Shown here: positions 43,847-53,003 of the stretch, piece after piece | How the letters are laid out: every line of letters begins with the position of its first letter | Numbering within the stretch: the stretch's first letter is position 1 | Assembly (NCBI GenBank): GCA_963820075.1 | Contig: CAWFYS010000012.1 | Span: forward strand, 124,001-188,000 | Direction: 5' to 3' | Length of the DNA: 64,000 bases | From: Kumtagia sp963820075 | GTDB taxonomy: Bacteria; Pseudomonadota; Alphaproteobacteria; Rhizobiales; Rhizobiaceae | The notes under the pieces: model-generated | Told to the model about the DNA's origin: nothing | The model's input: the letters and a program-made list of their open reading frames with translations, nothing else | The model's database searches: none | Made by a program: the position numbers and the translations under genes

Positions 43847-45343
43847 ATGATCGAGTATGGACATTTTGTCGGCGGCAAGCGCGTCGCCGGAACCAGCGGA
43901 CGCAATCAGGACGTGATGCAGCCCATGGACGGGTCGGTGCGCGGCACGGTGGCGCTCGCCTCCAAGTCGGAACTGCGCGCGGCGGTCGAGAACGCCAAGG
44001 CGGCACAGCCGGCCTGGGCCGCGACCAATCCGCAGCGCCGCGTGCGCGTGCTCATGAAATTTCTCGAACTGGCCAACCGCGAATATGATTCGCTTGCCGA
44101 CATCCTCGCCCGCGAGCATGGCAAGACCATCCCCGACGCCAAGGGCGACATCCAGCGCGGTCTGGAAGTGGTCGAGGTCTGCATCGGCGCGCCGCATATG
44201 ATGAAGGGCGAGTTCACCGACGGCGCCGGCCCTGGCATCGACGTCTATTCCATGCGCCAGGCGCTCGGCGTGGTCGCCGGCATCACCCCGTTCAACTTCC
44301 CGGCGATGATCCCGCTTTGGAAGATCGCTCCGGCGATCGCCAGCGGCAACGCCTTCATTTTGAAGCCGTCCGAGCGCGACCCGGGCGTGCCGCTGCGCAT
44401 CGCGGAGCTGTTCGTCGAGGCCGGCCTGCCGCAAGGCATCCTCAACGTCGTCAACGGCGACAAGGAAGTGGTCGACGCGATCCTCGACGACCCCGACATC
44501 AAGGCAATCGGCTTCGTCGGCTCGACCCCGATCGCCCATTATATCTATTCGCGCGGCTGCGCGGCCGGCAAGCGCGTGCAGTGCTTCGGCGGCGCCAAGA
44601 ACCACATGATCATCATGCCCGATGCCGACATGGACCAGACCGTCGATGCGCTGATCGGCGCCGGTTACGGCTCGGCAGGCGAGCGCTGCATGGCGATCTC
44701 GGTCGCCGTTCCCGTCGGCAAGGAGACGGCCGACAGGCTTATGGACAAGCTGATCCCGCGCGTCGAAAGCCTGAAGGTCGGCCCTTCGACCGACACCAGC
44801 GCCGATTTCGGCCCGCTGGTGACAGCGCAGGCGCTGGAGCGCGTCCGCAACTATGTCGATATCGGTGTAAGGGAAGGCGCGAAACTCGCGGTCGACGGCC
44901 GCGGCTTCAAGATGCAGGGCTACGAGGACGGCTACTATCTGGGCGGCTGCCTGTTCGACGAAGTGACGCCGGACATGCGCATCTACAAGGAGGAGATTTT
45001 CGGCCCCGTGCTCTCGGTGGTCCGGGCCAAGAACTATGAGGAGGCGCTGCGTCTGCCCAACGACCACGATATGGGCAATGGCGTCGCCATCTTCACCCGC
45101 GACGGTGACGCCGCCCGCGATTTCGCCTCCAAGGTGCAGGTCGGCATGGTCGGCATCAACGTGCCGATCCCGGTGCCGATCGCCTACTACACCTTCGGCG
45201 GCTGGAAGGCCTCCGGCTTCGGCGACCTGAACCAGCATGGCCAGGATGCCTTCCGCTTCTACACCAAGACCAAGACAGTCACCTCGCGCTGGCCGTCCGG
45301 CGTCAAGGAGGGTGCCGAGTTCGTCATCCCGACGATGAACTGA
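43847..45343 (+). CDS. mmsA: CoA-acylating methylmalonate-semialdehyde dehydrogenase
   Basis: A 498-residue aldehyde dehydrogenase that turns methylmalonate semialdehyde into propionyl-CoA at the end of valine catabolism (the same family acts as IolA in inositol catabolism). It has the MMSDH-type N-terminus (MIEYGHFVGGKRVAGTSGRN), GITPFNFPAMIPLWKIAPAI, and the catalytic Cys281 in AGERCMAISVAV. With the bkd genes 1-7 kb away it supports branched-chain amino acid use. Confidence 0.95.
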   Translation: MIEYGHFVGGKRVAGTSGRNQDVMQPMDGSVRGTVALASKSELRAAVENAKAAQPAWAATNPQRRVRVLMKFLELANREYDSLADILAREHGKTIPDAKGDIQRGLEVVEVCIGAPHMMKGEFTDGAGPGIDVYSMRQALGVVAGITPFNFPAMIPLWKIAPAIASGNAFILKPSERDPGVPLRIAELFVEAGLPQGILNVVNGDKEVVDAILDDPDIKAIGFVGSTPIAHYIYSRGCAAGKRVQCFGGAKNHMIIMPDADMDQTVDALIGAGYGSAGERCMAISVAVPVGKETADRLMDKLIPRVESLKVGPSTDTSADFGPLVTAQALERVRNYVDIGVREGAKLAVDGRGFKMQGYEDGYYLGGCLFDEVTPDMRIYKEEIFGPVLSVVRAKNYEEALRLPNDHDMGNGVAIFTRDGDAARDFASKVQVGMVGINVPIPVPIAYYTFGGWKASGFGDLNQHGQDAFRFYTKTKTVTSRWPSGVKEGAEFVIPTMN

Positions 45344-45390
45344 CCGGACGGGTTTCCCGTTCGTGCGTCCTCGCCGCGCAGACATATTGA

Positions 45391-45421
45391 AAACGCCGGA
45401 GTTCCACCGACTCCGGCGTTT
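45391..45421 (+). terminator. Terminator after mmsA
   Basis: AAACGCCGGAGT and ACTCCGGCGTTT pair perfectly over TCCACCG, 47 bases after the mmsA stop. Confidence 0.8.
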
Positions 45422-45600
45422 CCGCGTTCACAGAACGGCAGGTTTTGGATCCGTCCTGTCCCGCCCGGCGTTTGGCGCGGAACTTGTCACAGGGCGGCGC
45501 GTTCCCACCGCACCGGCGCCCTTGTCCGTCCGAACTGACCGGATCGTCTCGGCGTTTGATGCGGGTTACGCTCATTCGAACGCCGGCAAAGGAGGTGTCC

Positions 45601-45942
45601 ATGGCACGGAAACTTTCAGCCAGGCTTTTCGTCGGGACGCTAGCGGGTTTGGGAGCAGCCGGCGGCTTGCTGGCAATCACCGGAGTATCCGGCTCGCAGG
45701 CGCAAACACAAATGCCGAGTCCTTGCCTCGCGCATGACGAACTTGAAGCCGGCCTGTCGCGGGACTACCAGGAGCGGCAATCCGCCTATGGGCAGATGGG
45801 CGATCAGACACTTATGGAACTCTATGCATCCGACAGCGGGACCTGGACGCTGGTCATCACCGGCGTCAACGGTCAAAGCTGCATCGTTGCGGCCGGCGAA
45901 GGGTTTGAGCAGGCCGTCGCGAGAGCCGGCAGCGGCGCCTGA
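45601..45942 (+). CDS. Small secreted hypothetical protein
   Basis: A 113-residue protein with a signal peptide (MARKLSARLFVGTLAGLGAA, cleavage after SQAQA-type residues near 35) and two Cys in the mature part (PSPCLAHDE; GQSCIVAAG) that could form a disulfide. GTWTLVITGVNGQSCIVAAG is typical of small periplasmic proteins found in rhizobia. Its function is unknown. A strong AAAGGAGGTG precedes the ATG. Confidence 0.8.
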   Translation: MARKLSARLFVGTLAGLGAAGGLLAITGVSGSQAQTQMPSPCLAHDELEAGLSRDYQERQSAYGQMGDQTLMELYASDSGTWTLVITGVNGQSCIVAAGEGFEQAVARAGSGA

Positions 45943-45966
45943 CGTCCAAGTGCCGCACAGGCCAGC

Positions 45967-46609
45967 TCACGGCGCGGAAGTTGCGGATGCGTCAGCCCAG
46001 ACGCCGGCTTTGTTGAGCCGGGCGGTTTCCTGCTCATCCCGGTAGGGCCCTTTTCCGTCCGGCGCGAGCGCATGACCCTCGGCCGCAAGGGTGGCGCCGA
46101 TGTCCGTGTCGCCGCGCAGGCATTCGACCATTGTGAAGCCCTCCACTTCGCCGCGCAGGGCGCAGCGGATCGGCGCCCCTCAGCAACCGGCTCAACGCCA
46201 CGCGCGCGCGCAGGCCGCAGGCCCAGCGCTGGCCGTCGGCTCTTGCTGCATGTCTTGCCGGTCGCGACCGGATCAAGTTCCGCCAGCCGGTATTTCTTTC
46301 CCTTCTGGATAAAGCTCACGCTGTCGAGGACGAGAGAGGGCAGACGCCGGTCGAGCTTGAGTGGATAGTTATCGACCTTGACCGCAAGGGTTTCTCCGCA
46401 GCTCTCGCGGGAAGCCGTTCAAACGCCGGATCCTGCTTGCCGATGCGCTTCGGCGTTTCGGGCCAAAGCGGCCCGTCAGGCTGCGCGGCGGCACCGTGCG
46501 CGATTGTGCCGAAAGCGACGGCAACCCACAACAGAAGGGACCGGATGCCGACATGCTTGTGGTGTGAGGGGAGTTCGCCGGGCCGGTAGCGGCAGCCGCG
46601 CGAGCTCAA
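45967..46609 (-). pseudogene. Decayed secreted thermonuclease-like gene
   Basis: Read on the minus strand, the pieces fall in three or four frames: a signal-like start (RSLLLWVAVAFGTIAHGAAA), then LAVKVDNYPLKLDRRLPSLV and SFIQKGKKYRLAELDPVATG, then RWACGLRARVALSRLLRG, then GEVEGFTMVECLRGDTDIGA and a normal end (RDEQETARLNKAGVWADASA) at 45967. Order and content fit staphylococcal-nuclease-like secreted proteins of rhizobia. At least three frame breaks make it a pseudogene unless the sequence is poor here. Confidence 0.6.
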
Positions 46610-48003
46610 ATATGCAGCGCCTGCCCGAGCGCCTTAAGTGCTGCTTCCTGGAAGGCCTCGCCCTGCGTCGGGTGGGAGTGGATGGTGCCGGCGATGTCCT
46701 CAAGCCGCGCGCCCATCTCGATGGCAAGACCGAAGGCCGCGGAGAGTTCGGAGACGCCCTGCCCGACCGCCTGAATGCCTAGTACGAGATGATTGTCGGC
46801 CCGCGCTACGACGCGTACGAATCCGTCCTCGCTGTGCTTGGTCATGGCGCGGCCATTGGCGGAGAACGGGAACAGGCCGATCTTGATCTCCCGGCCCGAA
46901 GCTTTCGCTTCGTCCGGCGACAGGCCGGCGCTCACAATTTCCGGGTCGGTGAAGCAGATGGCCGGGATGCAGCTCTTGTCCCAGCTTCTCTTGTGGCCGG
47001 CGGCGATCTCGGCCACCATTTCGCCCTGCGCCATGGCGCGATGCGCCAGCATCGGCTCGCCGGTGACGTCGCCGATCGCGAAGACGCCGCGCATCGAGGT
47101 GCGGCACTGGTCGTCGATCCTGACGAAGCGGCCGGAGCGGCTGAGGTCAAGTTCCTCCAGCCCCCAGCCCTCCACGGCGGGCTTTCGGCCAACCGCGACA
47201 AGGACCCGCTCTGCCGCAATGCGGCGCGCCGCGCCATCGGCTGCCTCGATCGCCAGTTCTCCGGTCTTGGCGTCGTACCCTTTCGCGCTGGCGCCAAGCA
47301 GCACCTCGCCGCCAAGCGCGGCAAGCCGCTTCGCGACAGGCTTCGACAGTTCGGCATCGTAGAGCGGCAGGATGCGGTCAAGCGCTTCCACAACCATCAC
47401 CTTGGCACCGAGCTTGGCGAAGGCGATGCCCAGTTCGAGGCCGATATAGCCGGCACCCACTACGGCAAGGGTTTTCGGCACCGCCTTGAGGGAAAGCGCC
47501 TCCGTCGATGAGATCACCGGGCCGCCGAACGGCATGAACGGCAGTTCGACTGGAACCGAACCGGTCGCGATCACCACCATCTCGGCGCGGATCACCTGCG
47601 TGCCGGTTTCTGTCTCGACCTCCACCGTCTTGCCGTCGCGGAATTTCGCCCAGCCGGCGACGGTCTTGACCTTCGCCTTCTTCAGGAGGCCGGCGACGCC
47701 GCTGGTCAGGCGCCCGACAATCCCGTCCTTCCAGGCAACCGTCTTGCCCAGATCGATCGCCGGCGACGATGCCGAGATCCCGGCGGGGCTCGTGCCGTCG
47801 GCCGCCTGGCGCAGCGCGAAGAACTCCTCCGACGCGTGGATCAGCGCCTTGGACGGGATGCAACCGATGGTGAGGCACGTGCCGCCCGGTTTCTTCGCCT
47901 CGACGATGACGGTGTCGATGCCGAGCTGGCCGGCCCGAATGGCGCAGACATAGCCGCCGGGGCCGGCGCCGATCACCAGAAGCTTGCAGGAGATGTCTTT
48001 CAT
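46606..48003 (-). CDS. lpdA: Dihydrolipoyl dehydrogenase (E3)
   Basis: A 465-residue flavoprotein, the E3 of the branched-chain 2-oxoacid dehydrogenase. FAD motif LLVIGAGPGGYVCAIRAGQL; redox pair Cys43 and Cys48 in GGTCLTIGCIPSKAL; NAD motif LAVVGAGYIGLELGIAFAKL; C-terminal His-Glu active site in IHSHPTQGEAFQEA. The ATG at 48003 gives the family N-terminus. It is the last gene of the bkd operon, 283 bases after bkdB with an inverted-repeat element between them. Confidence 0.96.
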   Translation of the reverse strand: MKDISCKLLVIGAGPGGYVCAIRAGQLGIDTVIVEAKKPGGTCLTIGCIPSKALIHASEEFFALRQAADGTSPAGISASSPAIDLGKTVAWKDGIVGRLTSGVAGLLKKAKVKTVAGWAKFRDGKTVEVETETGTQVIRAEMVVIATGSVPVELPFMPFGGPVISSTEALSLKAVPKTLAVVGAGYIGLELGIAFAKLGAKVMVVEALDRILPLYDAELSKPVAKRLAALGGEVLLGASAKGYDAKTGELAIEAADGAARRIAAERVLVAVGRKPAVEGWGLEELDLSRSGRFVRIDDQCRTSMRGVFAIGDVTGEPMLAHRAMAQGEMVAEIAAGHKRSWDKSCIPAICFTDPEIVSAGLSPDEAKASGREIKIGLFPFSANGRAMTKHSEDGFVRVVARADNHLVLGIQAVGQGVSELSAAFGLAIEMGARLEDIAGTIHSHPTQGEAFQEAALKALGQALHI

Positions 48004-48066
48004 GGTGCTGATCCCGGGTGGCAATCGGCGGAGTGGCGCTGGCTGTTGACCCTTTCCGTGAAGCAG

Positions 48067-48251
48067 CGTTCCTTCGCGCCCCCCTCTGTCCTGCCGGACA
48101 TCTCCCATGGCCAGGGGGAGATTGGCAGTTTCAACGCCGCCGCCCTTGTGTCCGCGTTGCCAATTGGCGAAACCCAAGCGGCCGGCCTGATCTCCCCATT
48201 GGGCCATGTGGGGGAGATGTCCGGCAGGACAGAGGGGGGCGCGAAAGAACG
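48067..48251. repeat. Inverted-repeat element between bkdB and lpdA
   Basis: The 40-base arms 48067-48106 and 48212-48251 are reverse complements with one mismatch; the core is CCCCTCTGTCCTGCCGGACA. A weaker second pair of arms lies inside. This is a known style of rhizobial intergenic palindrome. As RNA it would form a long hairpin within the bkd transcript and may set the lpdA level or mRNA stability. Confidence 0.85.
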
Positions 48252-48286
48252 CAACGCCTGTGACTGTTCGGCAAGCCCGGCCATCC

Positions 48287-49594
48287 TCACCCCTCCACGA
48301 AGATCAGCGCCGGCGTCTCCAGCAGCGCCTTGATGCGCTGGATGAAGACAGCGGCATTCCAGCCGTCGACGACGCGATGGTCGAAGGACGAGGAGAGATT
48401 CATCATCTTCCGCGGAACGAATTGCGTGCCGTCCCAGACCGGCCGCATCATGATCTTGTTGACGCCGACGATCGCCACTTCCGGATGGTTGATGACGGGC
48501 GTGGTCACGACACCGCCGATGGCGCCCAGCGAAGTAATAGTGATGGTGGAACCGGAAAGCTCCTCGCGCGTCGCCGTGCCCGCCTTGGCCGCCTCGGCCA
48601 GCCGATTGATTTCCGCCGCGCAGTCGAACAGGTCGCGGGCTTCGGCATGGCGGACCACCGGCACGACCAGCCCGCCGGGAGTTTGCGCGGCGATGCCGAC
48701 ATGCACGGCGCCGTAGCGATGGATGACGCCCGCCTCGTCGTCGAACAGCGCATTGACGCCGGGCTGTTCGCGGATCGCCCTGACCATCGCCCGCATGAGG
48801 AAGGGCAGCAGCGTCAGCTTCGGCCGGTCGGCGCGGTTCTCCTTGTTGAGCGCTGCGCGCAACTCCTCCAGCCCGGTCACGTCGACCTCCTCGACATAGG
48901 TGATGTGCGGAATGCGCGCCTTGGCGAGCGCCATCTTTTCCGCGATCTTCCTGCGAAGGCCGACGACCTTTATCTCCTGGACGGAGGTATCCACGGCCAG
49001 ACCGGCCGAGCGCACCGGCTGCTGGCCGCGCGCGACAAAGGCCTCGAGGTCTTCATGCGTGATGCGGCCGGCCGGGCCGGAGCCCGCCACCTGGCGCAAA
49101 TCGATGCCGGCCTCCTTCGCGCCGAGGCGCACCGCCGGAGACGCCAGCGGCTTTTCGCCCACGGCGCGCGGCGCGCCGGTAGAGGCAGGACGGGCCGGGG
49201 CTTGCGGCGCCGGCGCCGGCACGGATTTCGGCTCTGGCTTCTTGGCCGGTTGCGCGGACGGCTCGGGGGGCGGCGCCTTCGGTTCAGGCCTGGCGCTTTC
49301 AGCCTTCGCCGGTACGGCGGGTCCGGCAGCGCCGGGAGCGACATTGCCCTCGCCCGCCACCTTCAGCCGGACGATCGGCGAGCCGACCGGCACCGTGTCG
49401 CCGATCTCGGCGCCCAGCCACAGCACCTCGCCATCCACCGGCGACGGAATTTCCACGGTGGCCTTGTCGGTCATGACGGCGGCAAGCAGGGCGTCCTCGC
49501 GCACGAGGTCGCCGACCTTGACATGCCATTCGACCAGCTCGGCCTCGGCGACGCCCTCGCCCACGTCGGGAAGCTTGATGACGTGCTCGCCCAT
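48287..49594 (-). CDS. bkdB: Branched-chain 2-oxoacid dehydrogenase E2 (lipoyl acyltransferase)
   Basis: A 435-residue core subunit. Residues 1-80 form a lipoyl domain with lipoyl-Lys44 in MTDKATVEIPSPVDG. An Ala/Pro-rich linker follows, then an E3-binding domain (ASPAVRLGAKEAGIDLRQVA) and the acyltransferase domain with the catalytic His in SSSFDHRVVDGW. It lies 2 bases after bkdA2. Confidence 0.96.
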   Translation of the reverse strand: MGEHVIKLPDVGEGVAEAELVEWHVKVGDLVREDALLAAVMTDKATVEIPSPVDGEVLWLGAEIGDTVPVGSPIVRLKVAGEGNVAPGAAGPAVPAKAESARPEPKAPPPEPSAQPAKKPEPKSVPAPAPQAPARPASTGAPRAVGEKPLASPAVRLGAKEAGIDLRQVAGSGPAGRITHEDLEAFVARGQQPVRSAGLAVDTSVQEIKVVGLRRKIAEKMALAKARIPHITYVEEVDVTGLEELRAALNKENRADRPKLTLLPFLMRAMVRAIREQPGVNALFDDEAGVIHRYGAVHVGIAAQTPGGLVVPVVRHAEARDLFDCAAEINRLAEAAKAGTATREELSGSTITITSLGAIGGVVTTPVINHPEVAIVGVNKIMMRPVWDGTQFVPRKMMNLSSSFDHRVVDGWNAAVFIQRIKALLETPALIFVEG

Positions 49595-49596
49595 GC

Positions 49597-50610
49597 TCAA
49601 GCCTCCATGGTTTCGACGAATGCCCGGCCGACGCGCGCCGGACCCGGAAAGTAGTCCCATTCCTGCGCGTGCGGATACGGCGTGTCCCAGCCGGTCACGC
49701 GGATCACCGGCGCCTCAAGGCGATAGAAGCAATGACGCTGCACCAGCGCCGCGAGTTCCGCGCCGAAGCCGGACGTCAGCGTCGCCTCATGCACGACCAC
49801 GCAGCGCCCGGTCTTGTCGACCGAGGCGACAATGGTATCGAGGTCGAGCGGCAGGAGCGTACGCAGGTCGATAATCTCGGCGTCGATGCCGGTCTCTTCC
49901 GCCGCGGCCTCGGCAACATAGACCATCGTGCCGTAGGCCAGCACGGTGAGCGCGGAACCGGCGCGCCGGATCGCCGCCTTGCCGAACGGCTCGGAGTAGT
50001 GGCCATCCGCAACCTCGCCCAGCGGGTGCTTTGACCACGGCGTCACCGGCCGCTCGTGATGGCCGTCGAAGGGACCGTTGTAGAGCCGCTTGGGCTCCAG
50101 GAAAATGACCGGATCGGGATCCTCGATCGCCGCGATCAGCAGGCCCTTGGCGTCACTCGGATTGGACGGAACGATGACCTTCAGCCCGGATACATGGGTG
50201 AACAGGGCTTCCGGACTCTGGCTGTGCGTCTGGCCGCCGAAGATGCCGCCGCCGGTCGGCATGCGGATAACGATCGGGCAGGTGAACTCGCCGTTGGACC
50301 GGTAGCGCAATCGTGCCGCTTCCGAAACGATCTGGTCGTAGGCTGGATAGACATAGTCGGCGAACTGCACTTCGACGCAGGGCCGCAGCCCGTAGGCGGC
50401 CATGCCGATTGCCGCGCCGACAATGCCCAGTTCGCTGATCGGCGCATCGAAACAGCGCGTCCTGCCGTATTTCTGCTGTAGGCCCTGGGTGCAGCGAAAG
50501 ACGCCGCCGAAATAGCCGACATCCTCGCCGAAGACGACGACGCGCTCGTCGCGGCCCATCGACACGTCCATGGCGTCGCGTATCGCCTCGATCATGGTCT
50601 TGCGGGGCAT
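49597..50610 (-). CDS. Branched-chain 2-oxoacid dehydrogenase E1 beta
   Basis: A 337-residue beta subunit of the thiamine-dependent decarboxylase. The start MPRKTMIEAIRDAMDVSMGR is followed by VVVFGEDVGYFGGVFRCTQG, TPISE-like DAPISELGIVGAAIGMA, and FADYVYPAYDQIVSEAARLR. It pairs with the E1 alpha gene upstream, from which it is separated by 378 bases holding a repeat element. Confidence 0.95.
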   Translation of the reverse strand: MPRKTMIEAIRDAMDVSMGRDERVVVFGEDVGYFGGVFRCTQGLQQKYGRTRCFDAPISELGIVGAAIGMAAYGLRPCVEVQFADYVYPAYDQIVSEAARLRYRSNGEFTCPIVIRMPTGGGIFGGQTHSQSPEALFTHVSGLKVIVPSNPSDAKGLLIAAIEDPDPVIFLEPKRLYNGPFDGHHERPVTPWSKHPLGEVADGHYSEPFGKAAIRRAGSALTVLAYGTMVYVAEAAAEETGIDAEIIDLRTLLPLDLDTIVASVDKTGRCVVVHEATLTSGFGAELAALVQRHCFYRLEAPVIRVTGWDTPYPHAQEWDYFPGPARVGRAFVETMEA

Positions 50611-50652
50611 CAGCGGGATCCTCCCAGGTTGGAGGAATATGTCAGGCTGGAG

Positions 50653-50943
50653 CACCCCTCATCCGCCTTCGCTGCGCTCAGGCACCTTCTCCCACATGGG
50701 GAGAAGGGGGAGCCAGGCAAGCGACGCGCCGAGCAGGAGGAGGGGGCGAGGCGCCGCATCGAGTTGAAGTCGGGTAGGCGCCGCATCGCGAACGAAGAGC
50801 GCCGGCACTTGCCCATTAACGAGCGGCACTTGCCCGTTAGCCAATCGCCGGCCTCCGAGATTTGCGGAGACGGATCGGCCGCGCTCCCCCTTCTCCCCTT
50901 GTGGGAGAAGGTGCCTGAGCGCAGCGAAGGCGGATGAGGGGTG
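50653..50943. repeat. Large inverted-repeat element between the two bkd E1 genes
   Basis: The 58-base arms 50653-50710 and 50886-50943 are reverse complements with one mismatch, starting CACCCCTCATCCGCCTTCGC. The 175-base centre holds short direct repeats: CGGCACTTGCCC at a 21-base step and GGCGCCGCATCG at a 27-base step. It is a non-coding rhizobial palindromic element. It splits the two E1 subunit genes, which are normally almost adjacent. Confidence 0.9.
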
Positions 50944-50988
50944 TTGGGCGGGGCGCAGGCGCAACGAGGCATGTCGCAAATGCATTCC

Positions 50989-52221
50989 TCACACTCCCGC
51001 CTGCTGGCGCTGACGCCTGAGATGCGGCGGCATATCGGCATAGACGCCTTCGAACATGTCGCGCACCGACGGCTTGCCGCCGGTATGCAGCGTGCCGTGG
51101 CTTTCCGCCTCCTTCTGCGCGGCAATCACCGTGTCCAGAATCTCGGCCTCGGCCTGCTTGTGCCGGTCGTCCGACCAGGCGCCGCGCAGGATCAAATGGT
51201 TCTTCAGCCTGAGCACCGGATCGCCGAGCGGCCAGGCGGTCGATTCCTGCTTCGGCCGGTAGGCGGAAGGGTCGTCCGAGGTGGAATGCGCGCCGACCCG
51301 GTAGGTGACGTATTCGACCAGCGTCGGCCCCAGATTGCGGCGCGCCCGCTCGACCGCCCATTTGGCGACGGCATGGACGGCGAGATAGTCGTTGCCGTCG
51401 ACGCGCAGCGCCGGGATGCCGAAACCCAGGCCGCGCGCCGCGAAAGTGCCCGAACCGCCGCGGGCGATGCCCTGGAAGGTCGAGATGGCCCACTGGTTGT
51501 TGACGATATTCAGGACAACAGGCGCGCGATAGGTGGAAGCAAAGACCAGCGCGGCGTGAAAGTCGCTCTCGGCGGTCGAGCCGTCGCCCACCCAGCCGGC
51601 GGCGATCCTGGTATCGTTGCGGATCGCCGAGGCCATCGCCCAGCCAACCGCCTGGATAAACTGGGTCGCAAGATTGCCGGAGATCGAGAAGAAGCCGTGA
51701 TCCTTGGCCGAATACATGATCGGCAGCTGCCGGCCCTTCAGCGGGTCGCGCTCGTTGGAATAGATCTGGTTCATCATTTCGACCATCGGGTAGCCGCCGG
51801 CAATCAGCAGGCCGGCCTGCCGATAGGTGGGGAAATTCATGTCGCCGGGCAGCAACGCCTGGCGAAACGCGCAGCTCACCGCCTCCTCGCCCATGTGCTG
51901 CATGTAGAAAGAGGTCTTGCCCTGGCGCTGCGCCATCTGCATGCGCGCATCGAAGGCGCGCAGCGTCATCATGTGGCGCAGCCCTTCGAGCAGTTCGGCA
52001 TCGGTGAGCGCTCCCGCCCAGGGCCCGACCGCCTCGCCCTCGCGGTTGAGCACGCGGATGATGGAATAGGCGAGATCGCGTATTTCCCTCGGATCGACAT
52101 CGACCGGGGGCAAGGGCACCGAGCCGGCTTTCGGGATCGGCACATTGGAGAAGTCGGGCGTGCCGCCTGGCCTCACCTCGGGCTCCGGCACATGCAGGCT
52201 GAGCGGCGCGCTTTGCGTCAT
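50989..52221 (-). CDS. Branched-chain 2-oxoacid dehydrogenase E1 alpha
   Basis: A 410-residue alpha subunit. The thiamine-diphosphate motif is seen as AAGWVGDGSTAESDFHAALV then NIVNNQWAIST; earlier FYMQHMGEEAVSCAFRQALL and later YRVGAHSTSDDPSAYRPK carry the phosphorylation-loop-like region of the family. The start MTQSAPLSLHVPEPEVRPGG is at 52221. It is the first gene of the bkd operon. No BkdR-type regulator is adjacent. Confidence 0.95.
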   Translation of the reverse strand: MTQSAPLSLHVPEPEVRPGGTPDFSNVPIPKAGSVPLPPVDVDPREIRDLAYSIIRVLNREGEAVGPWAGALTDAELLEGLRHMMTLRAFDARMQMAQRQGKTSFYMQHMGEEAVSCAFRQALLPGDMNFPTYRQAGLLIAGGYPMVEMMNQIYSNERDPLKGRQLPIMYSAKDHGFFSISGNLATQFIQAVGWAMASAIRNDTRIAAGWVGDGSTAESDFHAALVFASTYRAPVVLNIVNNQWAISTFQGIARGGSGTFAARGLGFGIPALRVDGNDYLAVHAVAKWAVERARRNLGPTLVEYVTYRVGAHSTSDDPSAYRPKQESTAWPLGDPVLRLKNHLILRGAWSDDRHKQAEAEILDTVIAAQKEAESHGTLHTGGKPSVRDMFEGVYADMPPHLRRQRQQAGV

Positions 52222-52811
52222 GACGACCTCCCCCGACCTCCTCGGACAGACCGATATGCCAGCCTGCCCCCAAATCGTCCGGAATTGCAATGCACCTTGC
52301 GCAATCGCGATGGCGAAGCGCGGCCGGACTACTATCCTGACAGGAAACTTAGTCTAATCAGTCCGAAAGTTCTTTGCGATAATAACCTTTTCCGGGCAAT
52401 TTGCGGCCGGTACGACCCCTCGGATCTTTATCGATATTTCCCGGCGTTGCGCCTTGCCCATCCTCGAAGACGACGGGATATACGCCTGAGCGGCGAGATT
52501 CTTCCCGCCAGGCGCGCGGCATCGCGACATCCCAGCGGGGATTTCTGCGTGCGCTCCGCCTGCTGGGGATCGGATGGGCGGCTTGAAGGGCCGGGGCAGC
52601 ATTTTGACTTCCGATTCCAGCCGCCGCGCCAAACACCCGCTCCCGGAACGCCAGTCGGGGCACCTGGATGCTACAGTCGTTGCTGAGCCGCAAAGCGACA
52701 CTGACAAGTTGCCATTGCGCCGATGGCCAATCAGCGCACTGGCCAAGTCAAGCCGGACCTCGTTGACATCCCACCCGCACGCCGGTCGGGACGTGGGACG
52801 AAAAAACCCTG
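52222..52811. other. 590-base gap upstream of the bkd operon
   Basis: No convincing gene on either strand; the open frames are Arg/Ser/Pro-rich. It should contain the bkd promoter. The small palindrome TTGCGCAA lies near 52300 within a TGCATTGCAA-like context and could be an operator. No Lrp-type site was recognised with confidence. Confidence 0.3.
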
Positions 52812-53003
52812 TCAGTCGTCCGCCTCAAGCGCCTCCCTGAGTTCGTCTTGAGTACGCTTGCCCGATCTGAAATAGAGCATCGCCAGCCGGGCGGCGGCCT
52901 CTCGGCCCGGCCGGTTCCTGATCCGGTACTTTCGGCAAAATTCCTCGGTTGCCTTCGCCAAAATCGCTGACTGTTGACGCCAGCTTTCCGTCGCGAGGTC
53001 CAT
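52812..53003 (-). CDS. Small hypothetical protein
   Basis: A 63-residue, charged, helix-prone protein (MDLATESWRQQSAILAKATE, ending QDELREALEADD) with GAGGAGGAAGGC directly before the ATG at 53003. It is not recognised; the tail KRTQDELREALEADD looks like a small regulatory or antitoxin-like helix, but no partner gene is evident. Confidence 0.5.
   Translation of the reverse strand: MDLATESWRQQSAILAKATEEFCRKYRIRNRPGREAAARLAMLYFRSGKRTQDELREALEADD

Noticed and set aside
50740..50850. The short direct repeats as a CRISPR array
   Set aside because: Only two copies of each unit, unequal steps and no cas genes.
50653..50943. The 58-base inverted repeats as ends of an insertion sequence
   Set aside because: The 175-base centre encodes no transposase and no target-site duplication is evident.
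52354..52746. A 130-codon minus-strand frame upstream of the bkd operon
   Set aside because: Ser/Arg/Pro/Cys-rich, no ribosome site and no family; treated as non-coding.
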